Assembly (NCBI GenBank): GCA_004835665.1
Contig: RBKR01000017.1
Span: forward strand, 434,001-498,000
Direction of reading: 5' to 3'
Source: Phoma sp. XZ068
Taxonomy: Eukaryota > Ascomycota > Dothideomycetes > Pleosporales > Didymellaceae
Length of the DNA: 64,000 nt
The position numbers were made by a program, and so were the translations under genes. The notes under the pieces were generated by a model, which saw nothing but the letters and a program-made list of their open reading frames with translations, did no database searches and was not told the DNA's origin. Positions within the stretch are counted from its first letter, which is position 1. Each line of letters begins with the position of its first letter. Of this stretch, positions 1-10,767 are shown one piece after another.

Positions 1-703
1 TGTCGTACTGCCAGGCTTTCATGGTCGGTCGTGACATACTGACGATGTCTAAGTTTTGAAGAGGTGTAGTCGCGTGATGGCAATTGTTTATCTCGACGTC
101 GAGCGCGCCTGCTGTGTGCGCGGTGGCTTTGCGTCATTTAGCTTGAATGGGGCAAGCGTCGTCCACCACATTGTGAAGCTCAGCTGCGTTTTATCTATCC
201 ACTCCATGACTACCTTGATCAGCCATCCATCGCATGCGGATAAGGGCCTGTCGCATCCAGATCAAGCTGTCAAGGACGACACGTGTCGAACGTGCTTGCA
301 GCCGAGAAATCCACTTTGCCTTCTATACCCACATCTTGCGAGGTCAGCTCTACGATTCAAGCTCAGTGCGGCACTGGCAGTGTAGGTTAAAATATGTTCG
401 AGTGAATATCACCAGCCAGGCAGCAAGATTGCTGTTGGCTGCAGCTTACGCTCTTTGAAATGGCAGAGCTTCTTACTGGTCTGTGCTGACCAGTGACCCA
501 CCCTCCTGTCAGCGCAGATTCCGAGCAGTCCCTCGTAGTATCGATGCCTCTGCATAAGTCTCGTCTGTCAAACCCGAAAGACGTATCATGCGCCACGCAG
601 GACATCGATGAAGCCGTCCTCATTTATCGCGAAATTGCATTCAAGCTTTCAAGATGGTCAATAACAATTCGATCGGCCTCCACTACGTTAAACCTTGCCA
701 GAT
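1..703. other. Intergenic, left end of window
   Basis: No convincing gene. Short open frames on both strands have no recognisable protein features and overlap each other. The right part is the 3' flank of the minus-strand dehydrogenase that ends at 704. Nothing else is seen. Confidence 0.6.
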
Positions 704-1784
704 TTAAACAACTCTGTACACCAGTTTCTTACCAGAAACTTTCCCAGCCTTCAAATCGTTCAATCCTTGCGGCACAGCCGCCAAGCCATCAACCACTTGT
801 GTAGGGTGCGCCTTGACTTTTCCACTGTTCAACAGCTCCTCGGCGGCCTTCCAGAATTTGATACCAAACTCATAATCCTCCGGCTTAGCAGGTAGCTTTT
901 CATTGAACCTCTCACCAAGCGCTGTGTATCCAAGGGTCCAGCCACGCTTGACGTCCTGGCGGGGAAAGTTCTTTAGAGGTCCAGGCAAGAGTCCAGTATA
1001 TTCGCCACCTGCTGAGCTAATTGCTGCGGCGCAGACCTCCTCGGACCCATGCTCGGCAATGCAATCGAAGACAAGCTTGAGCTTATCATTACTGGCCTTG
1101 CGGATCTTCTCGCCGCACTCGGGATCTTTGTAGTCAAAGATGTGGTCAGCGCCCAGCTTCTTTACGAGTTCAAAATTGTGCGGCGATGCGGTTGCGAAGA
1201 CTTCTGCGCCTGAGAGCTTTGCGAATTGGACGGCGAGGGTTCCTGTGGCAGTCGAGGCGCCGTAGATCAGGACAGGCGTGGGTTCTGAAACTTTGGCAGG
1301 AGGAATAGGGAGTCCTAGAGTTTGGTACAGACCTTGTCCTACGGTGGTGATGCCGACGCCCAGGGTTGCAGCGTCCTCCCAGGAGATGTCCTCAGATATC
1401 TTGGCGTAGATACCGGCTTTGGCCTTGATGTGCTCGGCAAAGGCGCCGTTGCTGTGGTCTGCTGGGTCACCTGGAGGACATCAGTAAGCCATACAACATT
1501 TTTCAGTCAAATAACCCACCTCCTCGTGCAAATCCGGCCACTCTGTCTCCGATCTTGACGTCCGTTACACCATTGCCGACCTCTTCAACGATGCCAGCAT
1601 AATCGCATCCGGCAATAGCTCCTTTGGATGGGCTGTTTTCGATACTCTTCCAGTCTGTGGGATTAAGAGCTACGGCTTTGGTCTTGACGATGATAAAGTT
1701 GTCTTGGACTTTGGGGAGGGGAACGTCAGAGCGGAGCTCAGAAACACCCTTCTCGACGTGGACGACGGCTTTTTGAGTGGACAT
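704..1784 (-). CDS. Zinc-type medium-chain dehydrogenase/reductase (TOXD-like enoyl reductase family)
   Basis: Two exons, 1784-1520 and 1470-704, give 343 residues. The intron has donor GTGGGT and acceptor CTCCAG and restores the frame exactly (GG then GDPADHSNGAF). The N-terminal GroES-like half contains ALNPTDWK and the CDYAGIVEEVG strand. The Rossmann half has YGASTATGTLAVQFAKL with the cofactor glycine pattern, then GADHIFDYKD. These mark the quinone-oxidoreductase/enoyl-reductase branch of the MDR superfamily, which usually lacks catalytic zinc and uses NADPH. Fungal members are often annotated as toxD or trans-enoyl reductases. No polyketide synthase is nearby, so a stand-alone cytosolic reductase is more likely than a pathway enzyme. 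Substrate unknown. Confidence 0.88.
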
Positions 1785-2212
1785 GGTGATTATGGTTGAT
1801 TACAGGTGGTTTCATGAACAATTAGTAGTGTGGAGCACATTCAATGGGCGAGACTACTTATACATAGCCTGGCATGATGCGCTTGGAGTGAACCGGCGAC
1901 ATCATTGGATTTGTCATCGAGGTTGGTGATTTGTGGATTCCTCGCAGATTGCTCGGAGTATGCATATAAGATTGCATATTATCTGTCTCAGAAAATGCAC
2001 ACGGCATTTTATATTCCTATGTCTTGCGAGCTGTGGGAAGTAGAGGTGAGGCTTAAATGTATGGGGAGGGTAGGCCTGTGCGTATGACGAAGCCAAGCCA
2101 GGGTCTAGCTTCCAACGCGTCCAGCATCTGAGGTTCCGACGCGACAGCAGGAAACCAACCGCGCACTTGATTTACTTTACTTCGTCCTCGCCATCCCATA
2201 TAAGCACCTGCC
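1785..2212. promoter_or_regulatory. Divergent promoter region, dehydrogenase (-) and MED7 (+)
   Basis: 428 bp between two divergently oriented start codons, so it should hold both 5' UTRs and promoters. No gene is seen and no specific factor site stands out. Confidence 0.5.
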
Positions 2213-3070
2213 ATGGCAGAAGAAGGACCGTTACTCAACTACTTCCCCGACCCGCCGCCCTTCTTCAAGCACTTCACAACCGAGAACCTCGCGCGCCTAC
2301 AGTATACAGAGAACGAAGCCAGCAATGGCACCGATACCTCAAAAAACGTCGCAAATTCTTCCTCCTGCCTCTCTACAGAGCAGATCCTCGCCCTCCCCGC
2401 CGAACTCCGCTACCTCATCCCACCTCCACCACCCAGCGACGATGAGTCCTTTCACGTCTTTGGCGAGCCCGCCAAAAGCTCCGGCACGAACAACTTTACT
2501 CAGATGATGGCCTTTGTATCCAAAACACTAGGCGAACAGTTTGTCCTAAGCGACTGGACGTATACACAGCTCTACCCCTCTACTTCGGCATCTCCCTCTG
2601 CCGACCCAACATCAGCCTCTCACTCCACCGACGCGAACATCGACCGCCAGCAGTACCTCAACCGCTTCAATCGCTCTATTATTATCGAATACATATCACT
2701 ATTAGGCGTTGTCGCGCTAGACCCTACAAGCGAGCACAAAGATAGAAAACTCAAGCACATCCTTACGCTGGTGTGTAACATGCACGCACTCATTAATGAG
2801 TACAGGCCACACCAGGCGAGAGAGACTCTTATCAGAATCATGGAGGAGCAGGTTAGAAAGAAGAAGGCCGAGGTTGAGGGCGTTAAGGCGATGGAGGAGA
2901 AGGTAAGGGGAGTGCTCGACGGCTTTGGGAAGGCCGTGGACGGTGAGACAACAGCAGAGGCGAATGATGGTGAGGGAAAAGAGGTAGCACATAACGATAC
3001 AGAGGAGGATAAGCGGAGAGAGACGCAGAGAGCGATGTGGGATGCCATGGACGACATGCTGGGGCATTGA
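2213..3070 (+). CDS. MED7: Mediator complex subunit 7
   Basis: A single exon of 285 residues starts at the ATG in GCCATGGCA. The N-terminus has the Med7 signature: the PDPPPFFKHFT block, then LPAELRYLIPPPPP. The middle holds the conserved QYLNRFNRSIIIEYISLLG helix, and the C-terminal half is helical (KHILTLVCNMHALINEYRPHQARETLIRIMEEQ), which in this family pairs with Med21. The tail is acidic and low in conservation. Med7 belongs to the Mediator middle module in the nucleus and bridges activators to RNA polymerase II. Length suits fungal Med7 proteins. Another Mediator subunit, MED13, lies at the right end of this window. Confidence 0.96.
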   Translation: MAEEGPLLNYFPDPPPFFKHFTTENLARLQYTENEASNGTDTSKNVANSSSCLSTEQILALPAELRYLIPPPPPSDDESFHVFGEPAKSSGTNNFTQMMAFVSKTLGEQFVLSDWTYTQLYPSTSASPSADPTSASHSTDANIDRQQYLNRFNRSIIIEYISLLGVVALDPTSEHKDRKLKHILTLVCNMHALINEYRPHQARETLIRIMEEQVRKKKAEVEGVKAMEEKVRGVLDGFGKAVDGETTAEANDGEGKEVAHNDTEEDKRRETQRAMWDAMDDMLGH

Positions 3071-3918
3071 GTGAACATGCTTGGATTGGAGCACCGGGCT
3101 TCAGCATTGAACATTGAAGACAAACGGAGACTGCCAACGATGACAGCGTTCGAAGGTTGAACACTAGAACGCCCCGGCAGCGAGGGCCAGCATCGCCGAT
3201 TTAGGCATTGGCATGGGTGAGGGGAATGGCTCGTCTCCAATATCCCAGGATCGCTTGCTTGGCAACAGTCGTTGTTTAGCATGTGGACCTAGCAATGACA
3301 GCAGCATCAAGGACCTGAAAGCTGCAGGCCCAGAAATCAAGGGGTCCGCATCATCCTCAGTCTGGGTAGTGGCATGGATAACCCTGCCACGCTACGCGAA
3401 CTCAGCCCCAGCGACCACAGCTCATAGCAGCCTTGGAACAATCACTCGCAAGCTCAAAATCGTCTCAGGTGGTCTTTCAATCTGTCTGATAGTTTGCTAT
3501 GCTACTTGAGTCTCTCAAATATCGTGAGCGGCCACAGCAAGCTATCTTCCTCCACCACATAACATGACGTCACCAGCGCTTGAATCCCCGTTCATCTTAG
3601 AGGCCATCATGACTTTCCTCGAGTCCTCGTGTTCTCCGCACTTTAAGTTTCGGCACAGCCCGCTGCGCGTGTGTGACATAGAACTAGCGGCATGAGCATG
3701 TGCACAACCTCAGCACGGGGCAGCTGCACCTGATCGGGTAATCGCAATTCAGCTCCGTCGTTGCGAGGGGAAGCAAAAAGGCAGGAGTAGGCAGGCAGGC
3801 ATTGTTGTACAGCCAAGGAGCAACAACAATAATAAACCTTGAACCTCGGACTTTTTGCCGTCATAACACTTCGTTGAAAGGTTCACACAACTCTCTCGCC
3901 CATCAACACACGAACACC
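3071..3918. other. Intergenic between MED7 and DUF2235 gene
   Basis: 848 bp with no supportable gene. It holds the MED7 3' flank and the promoter of the downstream gene. A perfect palindromic cAMP-response-type site TGACGTCA lies at 3565-3572. Confidence 0.55.
3565..3572. promoter_or_regulatory. TGACGTCA (CRE-like bZIP site)
   Basis: Perfect 8-bp palindrome 347 bp upstream of the DUF2235 start codon. It matches the binding sequence of Atf1/AtfA and CreA-type bZIP factors. It is one of five perfect copies noticed in the window. Function is inferred from sequence only. Confidence 0.4.
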
Positions 3919-5431
3919 ATGCCAGCCCCAGTCCTAAAGAAACCGTCGAAACGTCTCGTCGTATTTTGCGATGGAACCTGGGTAAGCAACGAACTATTGA
4001 TCCTGCTCTGGGTTGACGGCTGACGCGATTACACAGGTAGGTCGCGAAACGCAAGTTGCCGACGGGCCTCGAAGCAACATTCGTATGCTAGCAGACATGG
4101 TCGGAACAGTTCAATTCAGCAATTTGGATCCTCGCGAAACGCCTGCTATGGTGCATTCAATCGCCCCTTTTGCCGCCAACGTTGTTGCCGGCTACCAAGA
4201 AGGTGTTGGGGTTGGTGCAACATTCTTGGAGTATATCTGGAATGGTGCAACTGCTTCTGACATTGGCAACGAATGCATTTCTGCCTATCGCTTCATTGTT
4301 GAACATTACACCGACGACCACGAGATTTGGCTCTTTGGCTTTAGCCGTGGCGCCTTCACCGTCCGCTGCGTAGCAGGCATGATCAACAACTGCGGTATTA
4401 TTCGCCGCCAGGAAGACAAACTCACCTCAGAGCAAGTTGATAGACTCTGCTACGAGATCTTCCGCACATACCGCTCCAGCCTACCCATCGATGCTCCTTG
4501 GAGCGAGCAGAGTAAGCGGCGGCGACGTAATGCAGCCAATGTGTGGCAGGTCAAACAGCCCATCCGCTGCATGAGTGTCATCGACACCGTTGGTGCCCTT
4601 GGTATTCCTCGCCTCAACGCTGGAATTGGATTTGACTGGGCACCCTTGGAGTTCTTCGACAAGTACGTTTCGACCGCCGTACAACATGTACGCCACGCCC
4701 CTGCTCTTCATGACCGACTTTGGATCTTCCAACCCTGCCTCATGTTTCCGAGCGAAAAGGCGCCTAATACAGTTGTCGAGCAAGTGTGGTTCCCTGGTGT
4801 GCACTATGATCTAGGGCGCCAGACTTTCCGCTTCGTTAGACAACATCCGTCAAACTATATCGAAGAGGCACTGGGCTGGTTGCCAAATCTGCTTAGTCGG
4901 ACGATTTTTCCCAATGAGGTGCTCGCCGATAACGTACTGAAATGGATATTGGAAGGCGTTCGAGACATCAATGACAGCAGTGGCATTATCATACCAGATC
5001 TGGACGATAAGATCGCCGACATCAGCGAGCGAATTGCGAATCCTAGGCCGAACAGCACAGGAAGTGGCGATGTGTACGGTAATGTTCTCGAGTTTGGGCC
5101 TGCGGGTAGTGTCCTTAGCGCTGTACAAAAGGCTTCTTTACTTAGCACATCGCTGCTCAACAAGGTGCTTCCAAAGCTGGGTGACAACATACAGGATCTA
5201 CTTGGCATTCGCACCATCTTGGGTGTCCTTACGGCGACGGCGGATCGCCGCATTCCTGGTATAGTAGCAGATGTGAACGATTACAAAAACGCGGCTGCCC
5301 AGCCTGGTGTTGCGGTCAGCGTCGAAGAGAATGCGCGGATGGAGGCATTTAATGATGTGGGGAAGGTCAGATATCCAAGCCAGACCTACGAGACGCATGA
5401 GCTGTGGAGGGCGGTGTTTGGCGATGATTGA
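3919..5431 (+). CDS. DUF2235 domain alpha/beta-hydrolase-like protein
   Basis: Exons 3919-3981 and 4037-5431 give 485 residues. The 55-nt intron (GTAAGC...ACACAG) joins ...VVFCDGTW to VGRETQVADG. VVFCDGTW near residue 14 is the hallmark opening of the family. GFSRGAFTVRC around residue 122 is the GxSxGx nucleophile elbow, and IRCMSVIDTVGALG follows. The WFPGVHYDLG segment supplies the conserved His region. The domain is shared with Tle1-type phospholipases of bacterial type VI systems, but in filamentous fungi it occurs in many uncharacterised cytosolic proteins. Lipase activity is plausible but unproven. The C-terminal 150 residues are variable. No signal peptide is visible. Confidence 0.9.
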
Positions 5432-5853
5432 GCGATTGCAATGCTGATGAGCACTGCTGGTTGAAGCTGGTTGACAGTCCACCAACCTATTTCTATCCTT
5501 GGTCTTCTTGATTCTCGCAAGTATCTTTACATGTGCTGCAGTGCTAAACTCGAAAAATTCCGGCCATAGTACGAAGTATGACGCCGCACATCTGTTCTTC
5601 CATGCGGCCCAGCAGAGCATGACCAATTCAGGACGCACTCACGAGCTACAATCAATCCTCCTAGTCCCTGTTGCTGTTGGGATCCCAGCTCAAAAAGTCC
5701 ATGAAGTCGATCGGGGGAATGTAGTCATTGTTCCATCCACAATACCATTATCTCTATAATGTCGCATCTTAAAGGTTCTTGAGCACGTCCGAAATGGTAG
5801 GGTGAAGACAATTTCAAGAATAATGAAACCCAAGTAGGCTGGACACGGGCTAC
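5432..5853. other. Intergenic, convergent 3' ends
   Basis: 422 bp between the stop of the plus-strand DUF2235 gene and the stop of the minus-strand permease. It should contain both 3' UTRs. No gene is seen. Confidence 0.5.
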
Positions 5854-7477
5854 TCAGATCGAACTATCGACTTCCCTCGCTCTGCTTGTTTTACCAACAT
5901 CCTTCGAATCCCCACCGTACTCATCGCCAAGGCCGGACTCCTCGTCACCCCCTTCACTGATGGATTCCTGTCCATTCTTCTGTTTCTTCAGGGAATGGTT
6001 ATGGAGAAGTTGAATGGCTACGATGGAAATGAGCGCGGCAATCGCCAAGCCAAAGGTTCCTGGAAATCCGTAGCGGAAGGTGGGTGCCATGGTCTGCGGA
6101 AAAATGACGATCGGAAGCCAGGCAGCAACTGCATATTGGAAGCCATTCATGCTACTGATTACGATGGCGCGCTCTTCATTGTCGCCCGCACAGAGCTCGT
6201 TCGCCCAGGTGTAGCTTTCACGTACCGTCAGTGTCAGATCCGCGGCTAGAAAGGAAGACTTACAAGATAGCCGTCATTAGCTGCACTCCACATGTCAAAA
6301 ATGCAAAGAGCTTTGCGTTCTGACTCGGTGGCCAGAAGGCCAGAATACCATTTGGAATCAGTCCGTATGCGAGCGGCCCAAACACAAAAGCGAATCTGCT
6401 CCCTGTGTAATCAGACAGGAAACCCCACAGCACGATGCAGAATCCAGCGATAAGCTTGGTCCCTGTGGGAATAATGTTACGGTCCACGACCGAGAAACCC
6501 TCGGATTTTAACCAAATACCGAAGTAGTCGCTTGCACCACAGGCGCTACCGTAGAGAACATAGCCAAGGACGAACGCGTACCATCGCCAACCAGTGAGGA
6601 CGCGCTTGAAAGTAGCGAGGGTTATCTTCGCCGGTGCAGCCTTTCCAGCCTTCTTGACTCGATCGATTGCGAGTTGTTTGTCTTCGTCTGTGAGGAACCA
6701 GGCGCGTGTTGTGTAGGGTGTGTCTGGGAGTACCCACCAGGTGACGAAGCCTACCGGGACTGTCATACACTGCATCTGTCAGTTCAAGCTCTACGAGAAT
6801 GGTTGAACACCCTTACCCCACACACGATATAGAGCCACCGCCAGCCTTCCAGCCCATGATGACCATCTAGACTCTTGTACACCGCGGCTTGGAGATAACC
6901 TCCAAATGCAGATCCAACAGGTGCAGTCATGTGGAATATGGCGATACGTTTCGCCAACTCCGTCTTCGTATACCAGCTGCCCAACACGTACAACAGCGCA
7001 GGGAAGAAGCTGCTCTCAAAAAACCCTACCAAGAAACGAAATGCATACAGTTCTGGTACGTTCTTTACACCTGCCTGTGCAAACGTGAACGTACCCCAAG
7101 CAATCTCCATGGCTGCGAGCCAATAGCTCGGTCTTATGTACTGGATGATGATGTTGCTGGGTATCTGCATGACTGCGTATGCAACAGTGTAGCAGGTCAC
7201 TGCATAGGTGTACTCATTGCCGTACATGCGCAAGTCCTCCTGCATGCCTGAGACGTAAGCATTGGAAAGGTTGCCCTGGTCTAGGTACTTGAGGAAGAAT
7301 CCAAGACAGCCGATGGTGAGAATCGAAAAGTCGAGTTTGCGGAGGAGCACACGTTCCTCGTGAGACTTGAGGTGGGTGTCTGAATCCCATATGAACGAGC
7401 GGAACTGTCTAATGTTAGATCCATAAGAGAAGCTGGGGCAAGAGATCACTGACATTCTTGATGATGTTTGGCGCCAT
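5854..7477 (-). CDS. MFS permease, Dal5/allantoate-type anion:cation symporter
   Basis: Four exons fit: 7477-7454, 7404-6817, 6769-6264 and 6214-5854, giving 492 residues, the usual size of this family. The first coding exon is only 24 nt (MAPNIIKN). It joins FRSFIWDSDTHLKSHEER, the typical cytosolic lead-in. TM1 and its loop read DFSILTIGCLGFFLKYLDQGNLSNAYVSGM split over the membrane entry, with the conserved D-x-x-N-L-x-N-A-Y pattern. GFFESSFFPALLYVLGSWY and YTWANELCAGDNEERAIV are further hallmarks. The exon 3 acceptor is uncertain by 6 nt (6775 or 6769). Such permeases carry allantoate, ureidosuccinate, nicotinate or other organic anions across the plasma membrane with protons; the substrate here cannot be told. 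Confidence 0.9.
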
Positions 7478-8366
7478 GATGGGCGGCTTCTCAGAATTAA
7501 GCTGGACGCGTCCTATACAGAAAGAAGGCTGTCGAGAAGGACCGATCCGTCTCTTATATGGAGTGGCATATGCCCTGGCCAACACTGCAGCATCATCATG
7601 TCTATCGTGATACGCACTATTCTTCTGCAATCAAGCCTTATTGACGGAGATACGTCTTTGCTTGTGGCAATAAACGGTGATGTTCCTCAGAACGGGAATT
7701 TTGGGAGGGGCGAAGCACATCATCGCTAGGGTGCATGTTGCAACCACCACAACTCAGTGCAGGCTACTATTACCCGATCATGCAACTCATGAGTAGAATG
7801 AGCGATACCGGCGTAGGAGATGGACGCCTAGTTATGATGCATTGGAATGTCTGTGACACTCCATGTCGAATCACGTACATACGCGCAGTCAGGAGAGCTG
7901 AATATGACATGGTCTTGATTTGATGTTCGTCACAACTTTGATCAGTCAAGGTCCACGAATCGTAGCCTTTGCGGCAGCTCCTACCCCTCACCTTATCTAC
8001 ACCCAAGACCAGGCCAAGTGAGCTTTTGTGATGTTGGCACAACGGCCTGCAGCCTGTGGTCAAGACTGCATGAGCCTGAGGGCCGCTGCGAGTCATGCGC
8101 GTCCAGCATGCTCAGTTGAAGTAACCGTGCGAATTGTCCAAACCGTTGGCAACCTTCACACCCACTGCCTAGAGTGGGCAGTCCGTACTGGCCAGGCCTC
8201 TGCACTCCAAGCCGTATCCAAAAATCCCTTGGAGCTCCGCTGTGTCGTAAGTATCTCCATACATAGCGCGCTCTCTCCGGCCCTTAACCAAAAATTGAGC
8301 TTAACCCAGGACCTTTTTCCAGCCTGATGACAACAATCCAGGACAGCAAAATTAGCAAAAAGATCA
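7478..8366. other. Intergenic between permease and tRNA
   Basis: 889 bp holding the permease promoter. Open frames on both strands here are short and overlap one another. No supportable gene. Confidence 0.5.
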
Positions 8367-8448
8367 TTCCGTCACGGGGAATCGAACCCCGGCCACATCG
8401 GCACTTGCTAATGAGAGCGATGTATCCTAGCCACTAGACCATAACGGA
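8367..8448 (-). tRNA. tRNA-Glu (anticodon CTC) with a 10-nt intron
   Basis: Read on the minus strand, the acceptor arms TCCGTTA and TGACGGA pair with one G-T wobble. GGTTCGATTCC forms the T arm and loop, and TGGTCTAGTGGCTAGGATA the D arm. The anticodon stem CATCG/CGATG closes a loop CTCTCA plus C, giving anticodon CTC. Ten extra bases, TTAGCAAGTG, sit right after the base 3' of the anticodon, the canonical position of nuclear pre-tRNA introns. A-box and B-box promoter elements are internal. The CCA end is not encoded, as expected in eukaryotes. Confidence 0.93.
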
Positions 8449-8867
8449 TCTGTTGATGGAAGTTTGTGGCGGCAGCATGTCTATATCGCTGTAAAACATG
8501 ATTTGCTCATGGGAAGGCATCCACAGCGACTGTTAGACTCCGGTCGCTTTGATTGCGGCAAGATTTTGACTGGATCGTGGCCGCAGTGCATTCTGGGCGA
8601 GATCGGTTGTATCCGAGCGCCGAAGCCCAAAACCGGTTCTCCACAGTCGCTGGCGATTCCACACCCTTTTTGCAACCCGCCGTCAACCTTTAAATTCTCT
8701 GGTCTGAAGAAGGTTTCCTTGGGGTTTCAAGGGTGTAGACGCTCTCATTTGTTGTAATAAGCGCTTTGGGGCGTGTCTTGATGTGATCCTCCATAGCTCC
8801 ATCGTCATCTTTCAACCATTTCAACCCTCTAGAATTTACGCGGCCATCTGCAATTAATCCAACTGTT
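8449..8867. other. Intergenic between tRNA and membrane-protein gene
   Basis: 419 bp containing the 5' flank of the minus-strand tRNA and the 3' flank of the next minus-strand gene. No coding signal is recognised. Confidence 0.5.
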
Positions 8868-9647
8868 TCATCCAATTGGAGGTTTCTTTGGTCCCAGCGC
8901 ACCACCAAGAATAGCAGGATCCAGTATCTTAGCCTCCGGTACATCTACGCCGCACTTTACGAACATGCTCTTCCACAGAGCGCCGATAGGTCGCTCTTCC
9001 GGCATGAACACTACGGTGTTGACATATGTCGTTGTGGTGTTGTAGCAGTCGGCCTCGTTGAACAGTTGCGCTTCGCAGTTGTCGCCCTTCTCCGAGAAGA
9101 ACACACCGCAGCGCGCCTCACCGGGCAGATTGATACACGATCCTGTCTTCCACTGCGCTGCAGGTCGCGCAAACGACATCTTTTGAAGAATGCTACCGCG
9201 ACAGTGCTTAGGACCACCAGAACCAGCATACGAAAGGGCGAGGATTGGAATTTGTGCGCTCTGAGGTGGCTGCGGCGTCGGGTTGGGAACTGGCGTAGAC
9301 GTTGGGTCTGCTTCGATGTAGCCTTCGTCTGCTGCGCTTGAGGTCGGTGCGGGTGTTTGTTGGTCTCCAATCATGCCTTCGTTGGTTACAGTCATTGTGG
9401 GTGTGTAGGCTGGCGCAACGGTGGTTCCATTAAAGATGTCGCCGCGATCGAAGTCAGTGCCGTTCAGGAGCGCTTTTGCTGAAAACTCGCGTTCGGATTC
9501 GCCGTACTTTGCGGCTTGAGCAAGCTTAACCGCTATCATCTTTGAAGGTGGTGCGCGGATCTCGATTGCAGTCGCAAGCAATATTGCGACCAGCAAGAGT
9601 AGAAAAGTAGCTGTGAGGATGAGAACGAGGCGCCTCGGTATCGCCAT
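8868..9647 (-). CDS. Single-pass membrane protein with Ser/Thr/Pro-rich stalk and Cys-containing C-terminal domain, unknown function
   Basis: An intronless ORF of 259 residues. Residues 1-6 are basic (MAIPRR), followed by one strongly hydrophobic segment (LVLILTATFLLLLVAILLA), which reads as a signal anchor or uncleaved signal peptide. A linker rich in Thr, Pro and Ala spans roughly residues 75-130. The C-terminal part has spaced cysteines (KHCRG, GSCINLPGEARCGVFF, DNCEAQ, ADCYN, VKCGVDV) and several N-x-S/T sites (NGT, NTT), suggesting a disulfide-bonded extracellular or lumenal domain. I do not recognise the family. Two other genes in this window, at 23.4 and 24.4 kb, share the anchor-plus-stalk plan without obvious sequence similarity. 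Confidence 0.75.
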   Translation of the reverse strand: MAIPRRLVLILTATFLLLLVAILLATAIEIRAPPSKMIAVKLAQAAKYGESEREFSAKALLNGTDFDRGDIFNGTTVAPAYTPTMTVTNEGMIGDQQTPAPTSSAADEGYIEADPTSTPVPNPTPQPPQSAQIPILALSYAGSGGPKHCRGSILQKMSFARPAAQWKTGSCINLPGEARCGVFFSEKGDNCEAQLFNEADCYNTTTTYVNTVVFMPEERPIGALWKSMFVKCGVDVPEAKILDPAILGGALGPKKPPIG

Positions 9648-9873
9648 ACTGACGAAGACACACGAAAGGCATGAACAAAAGGGGCGTATTAGAGAGGAGC
9701 TGAAGTGATCGAAGCTGAAGGTTAGTGTTACTAGAGGTAGTGTTGCAGCCCACGTTTCATCCCCACGAACTTCTGAAACGCTACCAACCCCGAATCCAGT
9801 TCGCCGAACTCTCGATCAACGAAGAAGACGGTAAACCTTACATTGGCAAATATCGTCTCAATCTATCCAACAA

Positions 9874-10713
9874 TCAAGGCGTAGCAACATCTTCAGCAAG
9901 GTTCAGCACAATAATACCAGTACCATCACCTGGTGGCTGGTAGAAGCCGTCAATCTCTAGACCGGCTTGCTCGAACAGATTTCTCCACTGCCTCTCAGTT
10001 CGTTCCATCGCTGAAAGTAGCGCCATCATCTGCATGTCCCACATGACTGCTAGCAGTGATGCACCTTGTATGGGAAGGATAAAGTCCTCGATAACGAGGG
10101 TTGAATAGCCCGTCTTCATGCCTGCGGTGACATTTCTCAGCAGCTTGAGGCACAACTCATCATTCCAGTCGTGCAGGATGAATTTCATATAGTAGATCCG
10201 AGCATCTGACTACAATTAGTGGTATGTTCACAATCGCACGGAAAGTTCTTACTAGGGACAACTTGATCCTGGGAGAAATCAAATGATCGCTTTTCGACAC
10301 CGGCGAGATCGAGTGTCTTGTCGTCGACCACATGGGGCAGGTCCATCAGAACATATTTGCCAGGATAACTAGAGAACTTCTTCTTGAAATCAAGTAGATC
10401 ATGACCTCTGCCTCCTGCCACATCAACCAAGAGTATGTCGTCGTTCGTCACTGGCTTGGAGGTATCATCGAGCAACTTCTTTTGTACCGAAAACCAACCG
10501 ACCCAGACGGGACGACTTCCCCGATCACCTTCAAAAAAATCATGTGCCGCATTGAGAAGCTTTGGCTTTGCAGCAATATACAGCCAAAGATTCTGTCCTG
10601 GAATACCATGGTCATACTGTGCTGGACCAGAGTTCTGATCGTCTGGAGTTTTGTAACCTTCCTTCTCGAAGTATTCAGGTAACTTAGTCATTGAAATCAT
10701 CCCAGCATCGTAA
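9874..10713 (-). pseudogene. 5'-truncated O-methyltransferase (COMT type), C-terminal catalytic half only
   Basis: Two exons remain, 10713-10253 and 10205-9874, joined by an intron with donor GTAAGA and acceptor GTCAG. The product starts inside the family with YDAGMISMTKLPEYF, then has the SAM-binding loop LLVDVAGGRGHDLL, the DLPHVVDD strand and the catalytic-base region YYMKFILHDWNDE. It ends with the usual PGDGTGIIVLNLAE. The roughly 150-170 residue N-terminal dimerisation half is missing. The first surviving exon is preceded by an intact acceptor (GACACAG), which shows an upstream exon once existed. Upstream the sequence turns at once into the remnant of an oppositely oriented gene. A short protein from an internal Met is possible, but a functional dimeric enzyme is unlikely. 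Confidence 0.8.
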
Positions 10714-10767
10714 CTGTGTCAATGGTCAATCTCTTGCTGATGTTAGCTTTCAATAAGATGTGCATGA

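Noticed and set aside
9725..9943. Plus-strand frame of 72 codons, RYQPRIQFAELSINEEDGK
   Set aside because: Looks protein-like in part but overlaps the methyltransferase 3' end and matches nothing I recognise; too weak to list.
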